Program-made: the position numbers and the translations under genes
NCBI GenBank assembly: GCA_029880245.1
Contig: JAOUOR010000007.1
Coordinates: 1-45,029, forward strand
Length of the DNA stretch: 45,029 nt
Reading direction: 5' to 3'
Origin: Alphaproteobacteria bacterium
Lineage (GTDB): Bacteria; Pseudomonadota; Alphaproteobacteria; Micavibrionales; Micavibrionaceae
Part shown: one piece after another, positions 17,425 through 25,355 of the stretch
Layout of the letters: the number at the start of each line of letters is the position of its first letter
Position numbering within the stretch: the first letter of the stretch is position 1
Notes under the pieces: model-generated
The model's database searches: none
Told to the model about the DNA's origin: nothing
What the model saw: only the letters and a program-made list of their open reading frames with translations

Positions 17425-17979
17425 ATGGCTAATAATGATAATTATGATTTTAAAGCTGGTGATGATGTTGTGTACCCAATGCACGGAGTTGGTTATATAG
17501 AAGGCATTGAGACACAGGAGATTGCAGGTATTGAGGTAAAGCTTTATGTCATCAATTTCGAGCGTGACCGTATGCGCCTGAAAATTCCTGTTGGCAAAGC
17601 TGCTGTGACGGGTTTGCGCAAATTAAGCTCCAATGAGCGTCTGGACGATGCTTTGGCAACATTGAAAGGTCGATCACGTATCCGCCGTACAATGTGGAGC
17701 CGCCGTGCTCAGGAATATGAAACAAAGATCAACTCAGGAGATCCGGTATCTATCGCCGAGGTACTCAGAGACTTGAAACGCAGCAATGATGATACAGAAC
17801 AATCATATAGCGAGCGTCAAATCTACCAGTCAGCGCTTGAGCGTTTGGCTCGTGAAGTTGCTGCTGTAGACAACACCACAGAATTGAAAGCTGTTGAGAA
17901 ACTTGAGAGCCTTATGGGGAAAACAACCCCTGCGGCCAAAGAAGATGGCAATAGTGACGGCGTTAAAAAGGCCGCTTAA
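17425..17979 (+). CDS. carD: CarD family transcriptional regulator
   Basis: The 184-residue protein has an N-terminal CarD/TRCF RNA-polymerase-interaction domain (FKAGDDVVYPMHGVGYIEGI, then FERDRMRLKIPV) and a helical C-terminal DNA-binding region (MWSRRAQEYETKI, ERLAREVAAV). CarD/CdnL proteins bind the RNA polymerase beta subunit and stabilise open promoter complexes, often at rRNA and housekeeping promoters. The gene has its own promoter and a strong terminator, so it is probably monocistronic. The tail after residue 165 is lower in complexity. Confidence 0.95.
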   Translation: MANNDNYDFKAGDDVVYPMHGVGYIEGIETQEIAGIEVKLYVINFERDRMRLKIPVGKAAVTGLRKLSSNERLDDALATLKGRSRIRRTMWSRRAQEYETKINSGDPVSIAEVLRDLKRSNDDTEQSYSERQIYQSALERLAREVAAVDNTTELKAVEKLESLMGKTTPAAKEDGNSDGVKKAA

Positions 17980-18006
17980 AGCATAAAAAAATATGGATAA
18001 TCTTGT

Positions 18007-18045
18007 AAAAAGAGGCAGTTTCCTGAAATTGCCTCTTTTTCTTAT
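18007..18045 (+). terminator. Strong terminator after carD
   Basis: A long hairpin with arms AAAAGAGGCA and TGCCTCTTTT (extended by TTT/AAA around a CCTG loop) is followed by a T-rich run. It isolates carD from the pseudo-phosphatase gene downstream. Confidence 0.88.
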
Positions 18046-18103
18046 GGCATAATGAAAGTCAGTAAATTTTTATCCTTTTAGCAATTACACCTGCTTTATT
18101 CCA

Positions 18104-18925
18104 GTGACATGTCATAAACCAAAAGATTATCGTTTTGTGCCTATGGGTACACCAAATCGTATCTGGTGTATTTCGGCGGTGCATGGTGATATTGAGAAGC
18201 TTGCTTTTCTGCATAATCAGCTTTCTCCGCATGTCGAAAATGGAGACCGCATTATTTACCACGGTAACTATATCGGCTATGGCCCCTCAGCTGCAGATAC
18301 GCTGGATGAGCTTTTAAGGTTTCGGCGCGCAGTTCTGGCGAATACTCCGGGCATGCTGGCTTCGGATATTATCTATTTGCGCGGCGCTCAGGAAGAAATG
18401 TGGCAAAAGCTCATGCAACTGCAATTCGCCCCAAATCCGACCGAAGTCCTCATCTGGATGTTAGGGAATGGCATATCCAACACACTTTACAGTTACGGCA
18501 TTGACCCGCATGATGGAATCGAGGCGTGCCGTCAAGGCATGGTCAGTATTGCCCAGTGGACGGGCAATATCAAAAATGCCGTAAAGTCACGCGCAGGTCA
18601 CGATATTTTCATGACCCAGCTTTTCCGCGCCGCCTATTCTGAAAGACAAGGGACCAGCATGCTTTTTGTCAATGCAGGGCTGGATACAAGGATAGGACTG
18701 GAGGATCAAGGTGATAATTTCTGGTGGGCCCATAAGGAATTCGAGTGCATCCACAGCCCCTATCTCTTTTTTAAATCCGTCACCAGAGGCTATGACCCAA
18801 ATCATAAAGGCTTAAACTTTACGCGCGTTGCCAATACCATAGATGGTGGCTGCGGCTTTGGCGGCAGTCTGGTCTGTGCTTGTTTTGATGAGGATTCCGA
18901 AATTCTTGATGTGCTGGAATGCTAA
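18104..18925 (+). CDS. Calcineurin-fold pseudo-phosphatase (degenerate metallophosphoesterase)
   Basis: The 273-residue protein aligns by eye along its whole length with PP2A/calcineurin-like metallophosphoesterases, but the metal ligands are replaced. The first motif, normally DxHGD, reads AVHGD (residues 25-29). GDxxDRG reads GNYIGYG (54-60). GNHE reads GAQE (94-97). The usual FVHAG reads FVNAG. The VHGHTP position reads TRGYDP. The fold-defining surroundings (YLRG, RIGLEDQ, GGCGFGG) are intact, so this looks like a maintained non-catalytic member and not random decay. The start is GTG 18104, with ATG 18143 as the alternative nearer the domain. It follows the carD terminator. Function unknown; a binding or regulatory role is an inference. 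Confidence 0.7.
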   Translation: MTCHKPKDYRFVPMGTPNRIWCISAVHGDIEKLAFLHNQLSPHVENGDRIIYHGNYIGYGPSAADTLDELLRFRRAVLANTPGMLASDIIYLRGAQEEMWQKLMQLQFAPNPTEVLIWMLGNGISNTLYSYGIDPHDGIEACRQGMVSIAQWTGNIKNAVKSRAGHDIFMTQLFRAAYSERQGTSMLFVNAGLDTRIGLEDQGDNFWWAHKEFECIHSPYLFFKSVTRGYDPNHKGLNFTRVANTIDGGCGFGGSLVCACFDEDSEILDVLEC

Positions 18926-19414
18926 GTTTTCTTTAGTTCGTTTGCTTTTTTCAAAAAATAAAAACGTAAGTTATTGTTTTTCAATGATATCCCTTTAGTT
19001 TGTTTGTTAAAGGGCTTCTCGGATTTGTACAGTTCGTTTTCGCGTTTTAAAAAATTCCCGCCCATGTCTTTAATAGTTTGTTCCGGCGTTTTCATTTTTG
19101 CTTTTTTTTGGTTTATTATGTTTTTTCAATAGGTTAACGAAAACCACCCTTAGTAACTTTTCGTCATTACACGGCGTGTCATGACGTTTGGGTTCGGGTG
19201 GGGTTTGCTGTGTGGATGACATAAACATGCAGGCATAATAGGATAATATTCCTGTTTTGTCAAGATTCTGTTGTCATCCCCGCGAAAGCGGGGATCTGGT
19301 GGATAAGAAAAAGAGATCCCTGCTTACGCAGGGATGACAGTCTTTTTTTACCACGAAGACACAAATGAACGCGAATATTCTTTCGGTCGTCATCGCCTGA
19401 ATGTAGGAGACATT
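18926..19414. other. 489-bp gene-free stretch with hairpins and a repeat
   Basis: No convincing gene is seen. The first 200 bases are T-rich on this strand and include a 7-bp hairpin (CCCTTTA/TAAAGGG, 18991-19014). CGTCAT...ATGACG arms lie around 19163-19187. The right part holds a GTCATCCC-type palindromic repeat (19273-19339) and a CCACGAAGACACAAA-type tail. Confidence 0.7.
19273..19339. repeat. Paired GTCATCCC palindromic repeat, copy 1
   Basis: The left hairpin GTCATCCCCGCGAAAGCGGG with ATCT and the right hairpin AGATCCCTGCTTACGCAGGG with ATGAC are head-to-head. The outer ends GTCAT/ATGAC are inverted. The same architecture recurs at 20235 and 36372. It is followed by a T-run and ACCACGAAGACACAAATGAA (19350 on). 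Confidence 0.85.
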
Positions 19415-20116
19415 CTAAGCAAATCCAAGATGGGGTATTTCAGCGATAGAACGCGGCTTAACCCGATCTTTAAGTTCTGGAAATATTTTTTCAATTTTAT
19501 CAATAGTTTCCTTGGCAACTTTTCCATCACGCTCATCTAATATCTTCAATGCTTCTATGACAACTTTTATTCCATGCGTAAGCCGTCCATCTTCTGCAAT
19601 ATAGCCAATCTCTCTAGTGTCCTCATCTTCCATACGATCTTTAAATATCCTCAAGACAGCCAGAGCATATTTTCCTTCATGAGAATACGCAATATAGCCA
19701 AGTTGATGAGTAGCAACTATACTCTTACGATCTTTTAAGATATCCACGGCATCCAGAGCATATTCTCCAACATCATCAACCAGAATTTTTGTGCCTATAT
19801 CATCTAAAGCATATTTTTTTCCATGAGAACATCCAATATTGCCGATCCATTCAGTAGACACATCGTCCTGACGCTTGGCTAATATCTTCAGCGCCTCCAC
19901 GGCAAAACCTCTTCCATATTGAAGCCCAATAAGGCCGATTATCTTGCTAGCCTCTTCGTCCTCAATCCCTTGTAACTCACCCAGCGCTTCCCAAGCAGAA
20001 TCTGCGTTTTCCCGGACTTTTTCCAAAAGTGCTTCCCAAGCGTAAAATTTAGCGTCATCACTTTTAGCATTAAGTGCTCTTTTCAAAATAGACTTGATAT
20101 TAATAGATTTTCCCAT
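19415..20116 (-). CDS. Internally repeated helical protein of unknown function
   Basis: The product of about 233 residues is made of repeats of roughly 35-40 residues: EALKILAKRQDDVSTEWIGN, then AVDILKDRKSIVATHQLGYI, then AVLRIFKDRMEDEDTREIGY, then EALKILDERDGKVAKETIDK. The pattern (helix with A..IL..R, acidic turn, helix with IG.I) suggests a HEAT-like solenoid, probably a protein-binding scaffold. I chose ATG 20116 because GAAGGCG lies about eight bases upstream. It has no signal peptide. Its 3' end and its upstream region are both embedded in repeat sequence, so it may be a lineage-specific or acquired gene. I do not recognise a named family. Confidence 0.65.
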   Translation of the reverse strand: MGKSINIKSILKRALNAKSDDAKFYAWEALLEKVRENADSAWEALGELQGIEDEEASKIIGLIGLQYGRGFAVEALKILAKRQDDVSTEWIGNIGCSHGKKYALDDIGTKILVDDVGEYALDAVDILKDRKSIVATHQLGYIAYSHEGKYALAVLRIFKDRMEDEDTREIGYIAEDGRLTHGIKVVIEALKILDERDGKVAKETIDKIEKIFPELKDRVKPRSIAEIPHLGFA

Positions 20117-20234
20117 AAGCTTCGCCTTCCTATACACGCCCTATGTAATTACAAATTTTCCAATGTTTAATCACACATATCGCCTTATGTCAAACATTCT
20201 GTCCACCTCCGTCTCCTCCGTAGCTCTGCCCCTC

Positions 20235-20300
20235 GTCATCCCCGCGAAAGCGGGAATCTGGTGGGTAAGGAAAAGAAATCCCTGCTTACGCAGGGATGAC
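20235..20300. repeat. Paired GTCATCCC palindromic repeat, copy 2
   Basis: This copy is nearly identical to copy 1 at 19273: GTCATCCCCGCGAAAGCGGG with AATCT on the left and AAATCCCTGCTTACGCAGGG with ATGAC on the right, in the same orientation. It is followed by a T-run and ACCGCAGATGAACACAGATA (20310 on), a variant of the copy 1 tail. Confidence 0.85.
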
Positions 20301-20348
20301 AATTATTTTACCGCAGATGAACACAGATAGACGCAAATAACCCTTATC

Positions 20349-20390
20349 GTCATTCCCTGAATCCATGCTAAGTGGATTCTAAGGGAATCC
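20349..20390. repeat. GTCATTCCCTGAATCC palindromic repeat, copy 1
   Basis: GTCATTCCCTGAATCCATGC is followed by TAAGTGGATTCTAAGGGAAT and CC, forming an imperfect hairpin. A T-run and ACCACGAAGACACAAAGA (20401 on) follow. A near copy starts at 20584. Confidence 0.8.
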
Positions 20391-20450
20391 AGTTTTTTTT
20401 ACCACGAAGACACAAAGATCACTAAGTTTCACGAAAGATTTTTTGCTTTT

Positions 20451-20532
20451 GTCATTCCGACTAAGCGGAGCGCATGGAGGAATCTGTATTGGCTGATAGG
20501 ATATAAGATTTCTCGACTTCGCTCGAAATGAC
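20451..20532. repeat. GTCATTCCG...GAAATGAC palindromic repeat
   Basis: The ends GTCATTCCGACTAAGCGGAG (20451) and CTCGACTTCGCTCGAAATGA with C (to 20532) are inverted relatives. The intervening bases include GGAGGAATCT and AGATTTCTCG arms. The element is bounded by T-runs, and the ACCACGAATGGACACAAATG tail starts at 20544. Confidence 0.75.
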
Positions 20533-20583
20533 GAGCTTTTCTTACCACGAATGGACACAAATGAACGCGAATACACACTTATC

Positions 20584-20682
20584 GTCATTCCCTGAATCCA
20601 CGTTAAGTGGATTCTAAGGGAATCTATTAATTTTATAGATCGCCCTAGAATCTGCTGAACGCAGATTCAGGCGATGACGATA
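20584..20682. repeat. GTCATTCCCTGAATCC repeat, copy 2, joined to a second hairpin
   Basis: The copy of the 20349 element (GTCATTCCCTGAATCCACGT...AAGGGAATC) is followed by an AGAATCTGC-TGAAC-GCAGATTCA hairpin and GGCGATGAC. The whole unit starts with GTCAT and ends with ATGAC, so it may be one composite element. Confidence 0.75.
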
Positions 20683-20694
20683 CAAAGATAGGCC

Positions 20695-22158
20695 TTATTC
20701 CATAATGATCTTATACAACGCGCCGGATTGAACATTTTCAGCAGGGGCAAGCCCGTTCAGAACACGGAACCTGTCTTGTGCATATTCTTTTACAGCCATT
20801 TTGGAGGCTAAAGATGAGACGCTGTCGCCGGAACCGGCTCTGACCAGTTTTATTTTATAGGGTTTCAGGCTTTGCTTCTCAGGAGCGCTTAAGCGTCTGA
20901 AACTATATGTTGTCCTTTTTAGGTCCTCAAGTAAATCTCCGGAGAGGTTTTTAGGCATTGCCACTTGAAAACGCACAAAATCCTGCGGCGACCATTGAAT
21001 GGCTATAAGCTGGATACTTACTTCCTGCCCGTTAATTTGGCCAAGCACAGAGCCGGAAGCCGCGCGCATACCATTTATAGTAATAGCCTCTATATTATGG
21101 ACATCCCTATTCTTCATCCAGACATCGCGCATATAAAGAGACGGAGAAACGCCCTTCTCATTTTTGGACATATCAAAAATAATCACAACATCCTTTCGCG
21201 GCCCCACAGAAACAACTTGTTCAGGCTGATTAATCAACCGAAACCCCTGAGGTACAGAAAACGTAAAGCCCATATCAGGATGATAAAAATTATTGCCCTT
21301 GGCAAAGCCTTGATGAGGACTATCGCCATAAACCATGCCTTGAATTTTATTTAAAAAGCCCTCGCGATTAATAACACCTTGCTGTGGGTATGCACTATTT
21401 TCCTGCATCGTTGCTGTAATGCGCTGGGCTGTGACCGGGTGAGTGGATAAATAGCTCGCGGCGGGGTCACCGCCTTTTCCATCGATTTTGTTTTCTAGCG
21501 CCGTATCCGCATCCAGATTTTTAAGAAACCCCGTCATACCATAAGGATGAAAGCCTGCCCTGCTGAGGTATCGAATACCGAGACTATCAGATTGGCTTTC
21601 CTGCCCTCTGGAATAGGATTTTAAATAGAGTTCAGCCCCCAGTCCAAAAACCTGTTCATCAACTCCAATTGCCGCAGATAAAATTGATGCCCCCAACCCT
21701 GTTACGACACCACGGGAATATCGCTCGGCAGAATGGCGTGCCGTGATATGACCGGCTTCATGCGCCAGAACTGCTGCCATCTCGGCTTCGTTATTGGCCA
21801 GAGCTAAAAGCCCGCGCGACATATAAATATACCCCCCCGGCAAAGCAAACGCATTAACAACAGGGCTATCAACAACAAAGAATTTATACTGAACGTCTTT
21901 ACGCTCGGTATGAGCAACGACTTTTTGTCCGACCTGAGAGACATAGGATTGCAGGGCCGGATCATTATAAAGACCGAATTGTTTAATGACTTTTTGATGT
22001 TCCTGCGCGCCGATTTGGTTTTCCTGCGTCGGGGACATCAATGCTGTAAATTGTTTCTGTCCGGTTGCCGGATTAGTTGTACATGATGCCAGAAATGGTA
22101 TAGTGACTATCAACAGGAACTTTAAACGGAATTGTTTTATCATAAGTCGCTTCTTCAT
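20695..22158 (-). CDS. Lipoprotein M48-family metalloprotease with C-terminal LysM-like region
   Basis: The product of about 487 residues starts with a lipoprotein signal ending FLASC|TT, so it is anchored in the envelope. The zinc site HEAGH (HExxH, near residue 134) and the downstream glutamate in QESQSDSLG give the M48 active site. THPVTAQRI near residue 240 is a family hallmark. After a middle domain, the C-terminus has SGDSVSSLASKMAVKEYAQD, resembling a LysM glycan-binding repeat. Relatives such as BepA handle outer-membrane protein quality control. ATG 22164 (AGAGG upstream) and ATG 22158 are both possible starts. Its 5' end touches the divergent SNase-like gene, with overlapping start regions. 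Confidence 0.88.
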   Translation of the reverse strand: MKKRLMIKQFRLKFLLIVTIPFLASCTTNPATGQKQFTALMSPTQENQIGAQEHQKVIKQFGLYNDPALQSYVSQVGQKVVAHTERKDVQYKFFVVDSPVVNAFALPGGYIYMSRGLLALANNEAEMAAVLAHEAGHITARHSAERYSRGVVTGLGASILSAAIGVDEQVFGLGAELYLKSYSRGQESQSDSLGIRYLSRAGFHPYGMTGFLKNLDADTALENKIDGKGGDPAASYLSTHPVTAQRITATMQENSAYPQQGVINREGFLNKIQGMVYGDSPHQGFAKGNNFYHPDMGFTFSVPQGFRLINQPEQVVSVGPRKDVVIIFDMSKNEKGVSPSLYMRDVWMKNRDVHNIEAITINGMRAASGSVLGQINGQEVSIQLIAIQWSPQDFVRFQVAMPKNLSGDLLEDLKRTTYSFRRLSAPEKQSLKPYKIKLVRAGSGDSVSSLASKMAVKEYAQDRFRVLNGLAPAENVQSGALYKIIME

Positions 22159-23056
22159 GATCATCTCAGCCTCTAAAAACAGGGTTATCTTAGCTTTTTT
22201 AAAGTATATTGCCAGTGTTTTTATCGTTACATTCTGTGTTAGCTCCTTTCCATTGTCTAATGTATATGCGCAGGAAGAAAGGACGATAAGCCCGCCTGAC
22301 TTCTCTTCTCTATTCGAGGATAAAGGCGGAATTGTTGCACGTGTTGTTGACCCTTTGACCTTGCAGATGAAAGATGGCCGTATTTTAAATCTGGCAGGTA
22401 TGGATTTTCCGGATCTGGATTATCACCAGCCCGGACCTCTTTCCGTACTTGCCGTCAAGATTATGAGAGACATGCTGGAGAATACACAGGTCAAGATATA
22501 CCAGAACAACAATAATGAAGAATCCCGCCTTAACAGAATGGGACATTCTATATCCCACGTTGTCGTCCATAAGAACAGTCTGTGGGTTCAGGCTGTTTTG
22601 CTTCGCCTTGGGCTGGCGCGCGTCAGGACGACAGCCGATAATTATGATCTTGCTACGGAAATGTATGTTCATGAAGATTTCGCACGTTCGGAAAAATCAG
22701 GTCTGTGGAAAATCAGGGCCTATGACGTTCATGAGCCGGATAATGCCCATCTCTTCACAGATAATTTTGGTATTGTCGAAGGCACAGTTAAAAATGTCAG
22801 TATAAGGCAAGGACAAACCTTTATTAATTTTGGCGATAACTGGAAAAAAGATTTTACCCTCAGCATCTTGCGATCAAAACGCAAAGATTTTATGAAAGCA
22901 GGACTTGACCCCAGAGACTGGGGAGGTAAAAAAATTCGTGTACGTGGCTGGCTCAGAGATTATAATGGCCCGTATATTGAAATTGACCACCCCGAAGCAC
23001 TAGAGTTTCTTGACGTCAAGCAGGATAGTAAAACTGAAGAGAATACAAAAAAATAA
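22157..23056 (+). CDS. Secreted SNase (thermonuclease)-like protein
   Basis: The product of about 299 residues has a signal-type N-terminus (FIVTFCVSSFPLSNVYA) and an SNase-like OB-fold region. GGIVARVVDPLTLQMKDGR and LNLAGMDFPDLD correspond to the opening strands and the GID.P motif, and SRLNRMGHSISHVVV to the RY.R.L..V strand. Family catalytic residues (Arg, Glu, Arg) are not clearly all present, so nuclease activity is uncertain. A C-terminal second part (residues about 205-290) looks like another OB-type domain. ATG 22157 was chosen over 22103 because it gives a proper signal peptide. The neighbouring divergent M48 gene start overlaps it. Confidence 0.7.
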   Translation: MIISASKNRVILAFLKYIASVFIVTFCVSSFPLSNVYAQEERTISPPDFSSLFEDKGGIVARVVDPLTLQMKDGRILNLAGMDFPDLDYHQPGPLSVLAVKIMRDMLENTQVKIYQNNNNEESRLNRMGHSISHVVVHKNSLWVQAVLLRLGLARVRTTADNYDLATEMYVHEDFARSEKSGLWKIRAYDVHEPDNAHLFTDNFGIVEGTVKNVSIRQGQTFINFGDNWKKDFTLSILRSKRKDFMKAGLDPRDWGGKKIRVRGWLRDYNGPYIEIDHPEALEFLDVKQDSKTEENTKK

Positions 23057-23072
23057 TGAGCAGGAACAATAC

Positions 23073-24101
23073 GTGAAGAGGGAAAACAAGACAGCAGAAC
23101 CCGCAGAAAATCAAAAGGAGCCATCCGAGGCACCCCTTTACGTGAAGCGCAAACCCTTGCTTTCACTTTTTCCGCCCACATCGCCCTACTCCAACGGTTA
23201 CCTTGCTGTAGATAAAATTCATAATCTTTACTGGGAGCAAAGCGGCAATCCTGATGGTGTGCCCATATTATTACTGCATGGCGGACCAGGGGCTGGTGCT
23301 TCACCTCTTCATCGGCGTTTTTTTGATCCGGATTTTTTTCGTATCATTATTTTTGATCAACGAGGCGCCGGTCGTTCAACCCCTATAGGCAGTCTGGAAA
23401 ACAACACTACAGAGCATTTGATTGAAGATATAGAGACTTTACGCAAACAGCTCCGGATTAAAAAATGGCATATTTTCGGAGGATCTTGGGGCAGCACGCT
23501 TGCTCTGGCCTATGCCAGTAAATATAAGCAACATTGTCTTAGCCTGATACTTCGCGCTATTTTCCTGTGTGAGCAAGAGGAAATTGACTGGTTTCTCTAT
23601 GGCATGAAGAACATTTTTCCCGAAGCATGGGAACAATTTTCTTCCATTGCCCCTGAAAATCAGAAAGATGACCTCCTCTCTTTCTATTACAATGTCCTGA
23701 CCAATGATAATGATCCGGAAAAGCAAATGGATGCTGCTGTGCGCTGGAACTTGTATGAGGGTGCTTGCTCGTCTCTGATCCCCAATTACGACACCATCAC
23801 GACCGATGAGCAAAAGCATCATGCACTGGCCTTCGCTAGAATCGAGGCGCATTATTTTAAAACGCAGGTGTTTTCAAAAGAAAAAAGCTTGCTTAATGCA
23901 ATAGAAAACTTGCGTTTTATTCCAACAACCATTATTCAGGGGCGCTATGATATTATATGTCCAATCAGGACAGCCCATAAACTTCATGCACTCTGGCCCG
24001 AGGCGGATTATGTGGTGGTTCCCGATGGTGGACATTCGGCTTTGGACGCACCGATACGATCACGGCTCATCGAAGCGACTGAGAGTCTAAAAACTATGTA
24101 A
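23073..24101 (+). CDS. pip: Proline iminopeptidase
   Basis: This alpha/beta hydrolase of family S33 releases N-terminal proline from peptides. Typical features are the LHGGPGAG oxyanion motif, DQRGAGRS, the nucleophile elbow GGSWGS, the catalytic aspartate in QGRYDIICP, and the histidine in GGHSA near the C-terminus. I placed the start at GTG 23073, with GAGCAGGA about eight bases upstream. The longest frame begins at 23010 inside the upstream gene, and the conserved domain only begins near 23160 (LFPPTSPYSNGYL). Spacing from the SNase-like gene is 16 bases and to pgk 13 bases, so they may be cotranscribed. Confidence 0.9.
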   Translation: MKRENKTAEPAENQKEPSEAPLYVKRKPLLSLFPPTSPYSNGYLAVDKIHNLYWEQSGNPDGVPILLLHGGPGAGASPLHRRFFDPDFFRIIIFDQRGAGRSTPIGSLENNTTEHLIEDIETLRKQLRIKKWHIFGGSWGSTLALAYASKYKQHCLSLILRAIFLCEQEEIDWFLYGMKNIFPEAWEQFSSIAPENQKDDLLSFYYNVLTNDNDPEKQMDAAVRWNLYEGACSSLIPNYDTITTDEQKHHALAFARIEAHYFKTQVFSKEKSLLNAIENLRFIPTTIIQGRYDIICPIRTAHKLHALWPEADYVVVPDGGHSALDAPIRSRLIEATESLKTM

Positions 24102-24114
24102 GGATGAGTAAAAA

Positions 24115-25344
24115 ATGTCACTGGTAAATGCGCAAAAGGAATTGCCTATGTCCGAAGGTTTTGTCTCGTTAAAAGATTTCGACGTAACAAACAAAAAAGT
24201 TTTAGTACGAGCTGATTTAAATGTCCCCAGACAAAATGGCGTTGTTACAGACACATCAAGAATTGACCGTCTGAAACCTACAATTGATTACCTGATATCT
24301 AAGGGCGCAAAAATTCTAATCCTTTCACATTTTGGCAGGCCAGAGGGAGAGCAAAATGCCGAAATGTCTTTGGCTTTTTTAGTTCCCGTTCTTGAAAAGC
24401 AGTGGGGAGCGCCTGTTTCCTTCTCACCGGATTGTATCGGCGATCATGCAAGAGATATGGCTAAAATACTTCAAAAGGGTCATGTTCTGCTGCTTGAGAA
24501 CATACGCTTTTATAAGGGTGAGAAAGACAATGATCCGGAATTTGCAAAGGAACTGGCTTCTTTAGGTGATCTCTATGTAAATGATGCTTTTTCTGTATCT
24601 CACCGTGCCCATGCCTCTACAGCAGGCATTACAGAATTTCTGCCCAGTGCGGCCGGATTGCTTATGGAAGAAGAGCTAAATGCCCTGAATATAGCACTTG
24701 AAAAGCCACAAAAGCCGGTTTTGGCCGTTGCTGGAGGATCAAAAATATCAAGTAAACTCAATGTATTAAATAATTTAGTTGAGAAAGTAGATTATCTTGT
24801 GCTTGGTGGCGGTATGGCAAACACTTTTCTTTACGCAAATGGCGTGGAAATGGGTAAATCCCTTTGTGAGAAGGGTATGAAGGAAGAAGCTAAAGCCGTC
24901 ATGGAAAAGGCCAAAGCCAATAATTGTGAAATTATCTTGCCCAGAGATGTTGTTGTTGTTACTCACCTCAAAGAAAATGCCGAACACCAGACTGTTAATG
25001 TTCATAACATTCCCGAAGATCATATGGCGATTGATATTGGTCCCGAGACAATTTCCTATATCGAGGAAAAGATTAAAACCTGCAAGACTATTGTCTGGAA
25101 TGGTCCTATGGGCGTGTTCGAAATCAAGCCATTCGATCATGGTACAAACGAGATTTCGGCTTGCGCAGCCAAATTGACCAAAGCCGGACAAATAGTTTCA
25201 GTAGCGGGTGGCGGAGATACTGTTTCTGCTTTGGAAAATGCCGGTATAGCCAAGGATTTTAGCTATATTTCTACGGCTGGCGGGGCGTTTCTTGAATGGC
25301 TGGAAGGTAAGGTTCTACCGGGTGTAGATGCTTTAAAGCAATAA
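24115..25344 (+). CDS. pgk: Phosphoglycerate kinase
   Basis: Pgk transfers phosphate from 1,3-bisphosphoglycerate to ADP in glycolysis. The 409-residue protein shows VLVRADLNVP near the start, SHFGRPEG, ENIRFYKGEK, NDAFSVSHRAHAST, the nucleotide-site GGSKISSKL, WNGPMGVFE and the C-terminal GGGDT. ATG 24115 has AAGGATGAG upstream. A second ATG at 24148, also after AAAGGA, would give a normal-length protein lacking the first 11 residues. Glycolytic partners (gap, fba) are not in the window. The gene is convergent with the DUF2336 gene, 11 bases away. Confidence 0.97.
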   Translation: MSLVNAQKELPMSEGFVSLKDFDVTNKKVLVRADLNVPRQNGVVTDTSRIDRLKPTIDYLISKGAKILILSHFGRPEGEQNAEMSLAFLVPVLEKQWGAPVSFSPDCIGDHARDMAKILQKGHVLLLENIRFYKGEKDNDPEFAKELASLGDLYVNDAFSVSHRAHASTAGITEFLPSAAGLLMEEELNALNIALEKPQKPVLAVAGGSKISSKLNVLNNLVEKVDYLVLGGGMANTFLYANGVEMGKSLCEKGMKEEAKAVMEKAKANNCEIILPRDVVVVTHLKENAEHQTVNVHNIPEDHMAIDIGPETISYIEEKIKTCKTIVWNGPMGVFEIKPFDHGTNEISACAAKLTKAGQIVSVAGGGDTVSALENAGIAKDFSYISTAGGAFLEWLEGKVLPGVDALKQ

Positions 25345-25355
25345 TTTGATAATGA

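Larger units (their letters stand above)
20117..20694. other. 578-bp repeat island without genes
   Basis: The stretch is almost entirely a mosaic of small palindromic elements, listed separately below, joined by T-runs and CCACGAA.GACACAAA-type tails. I see no gene in it. Confidence 0.75.

Noticed and set aside
19334-19540. Plus-strand open frame over the repeat tail and the end of the repeat protein gene
   Set aside because: It is built from repeat sequence and the antisense of a better-supported gene. There is no start signal.
18926-20694. CRISPR array
   Set aside because: The repeats are few, of different kinds, self-palindromic and irregularly spaced, with no cas genes.
20695-23056. Frameshift between the M48 and SNase-like genes because their frames overlap
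   Set aside because: Both have clean starts when ATG 22158 and 22157 are used. They are divergent genes with touching starts, not a broken gene.
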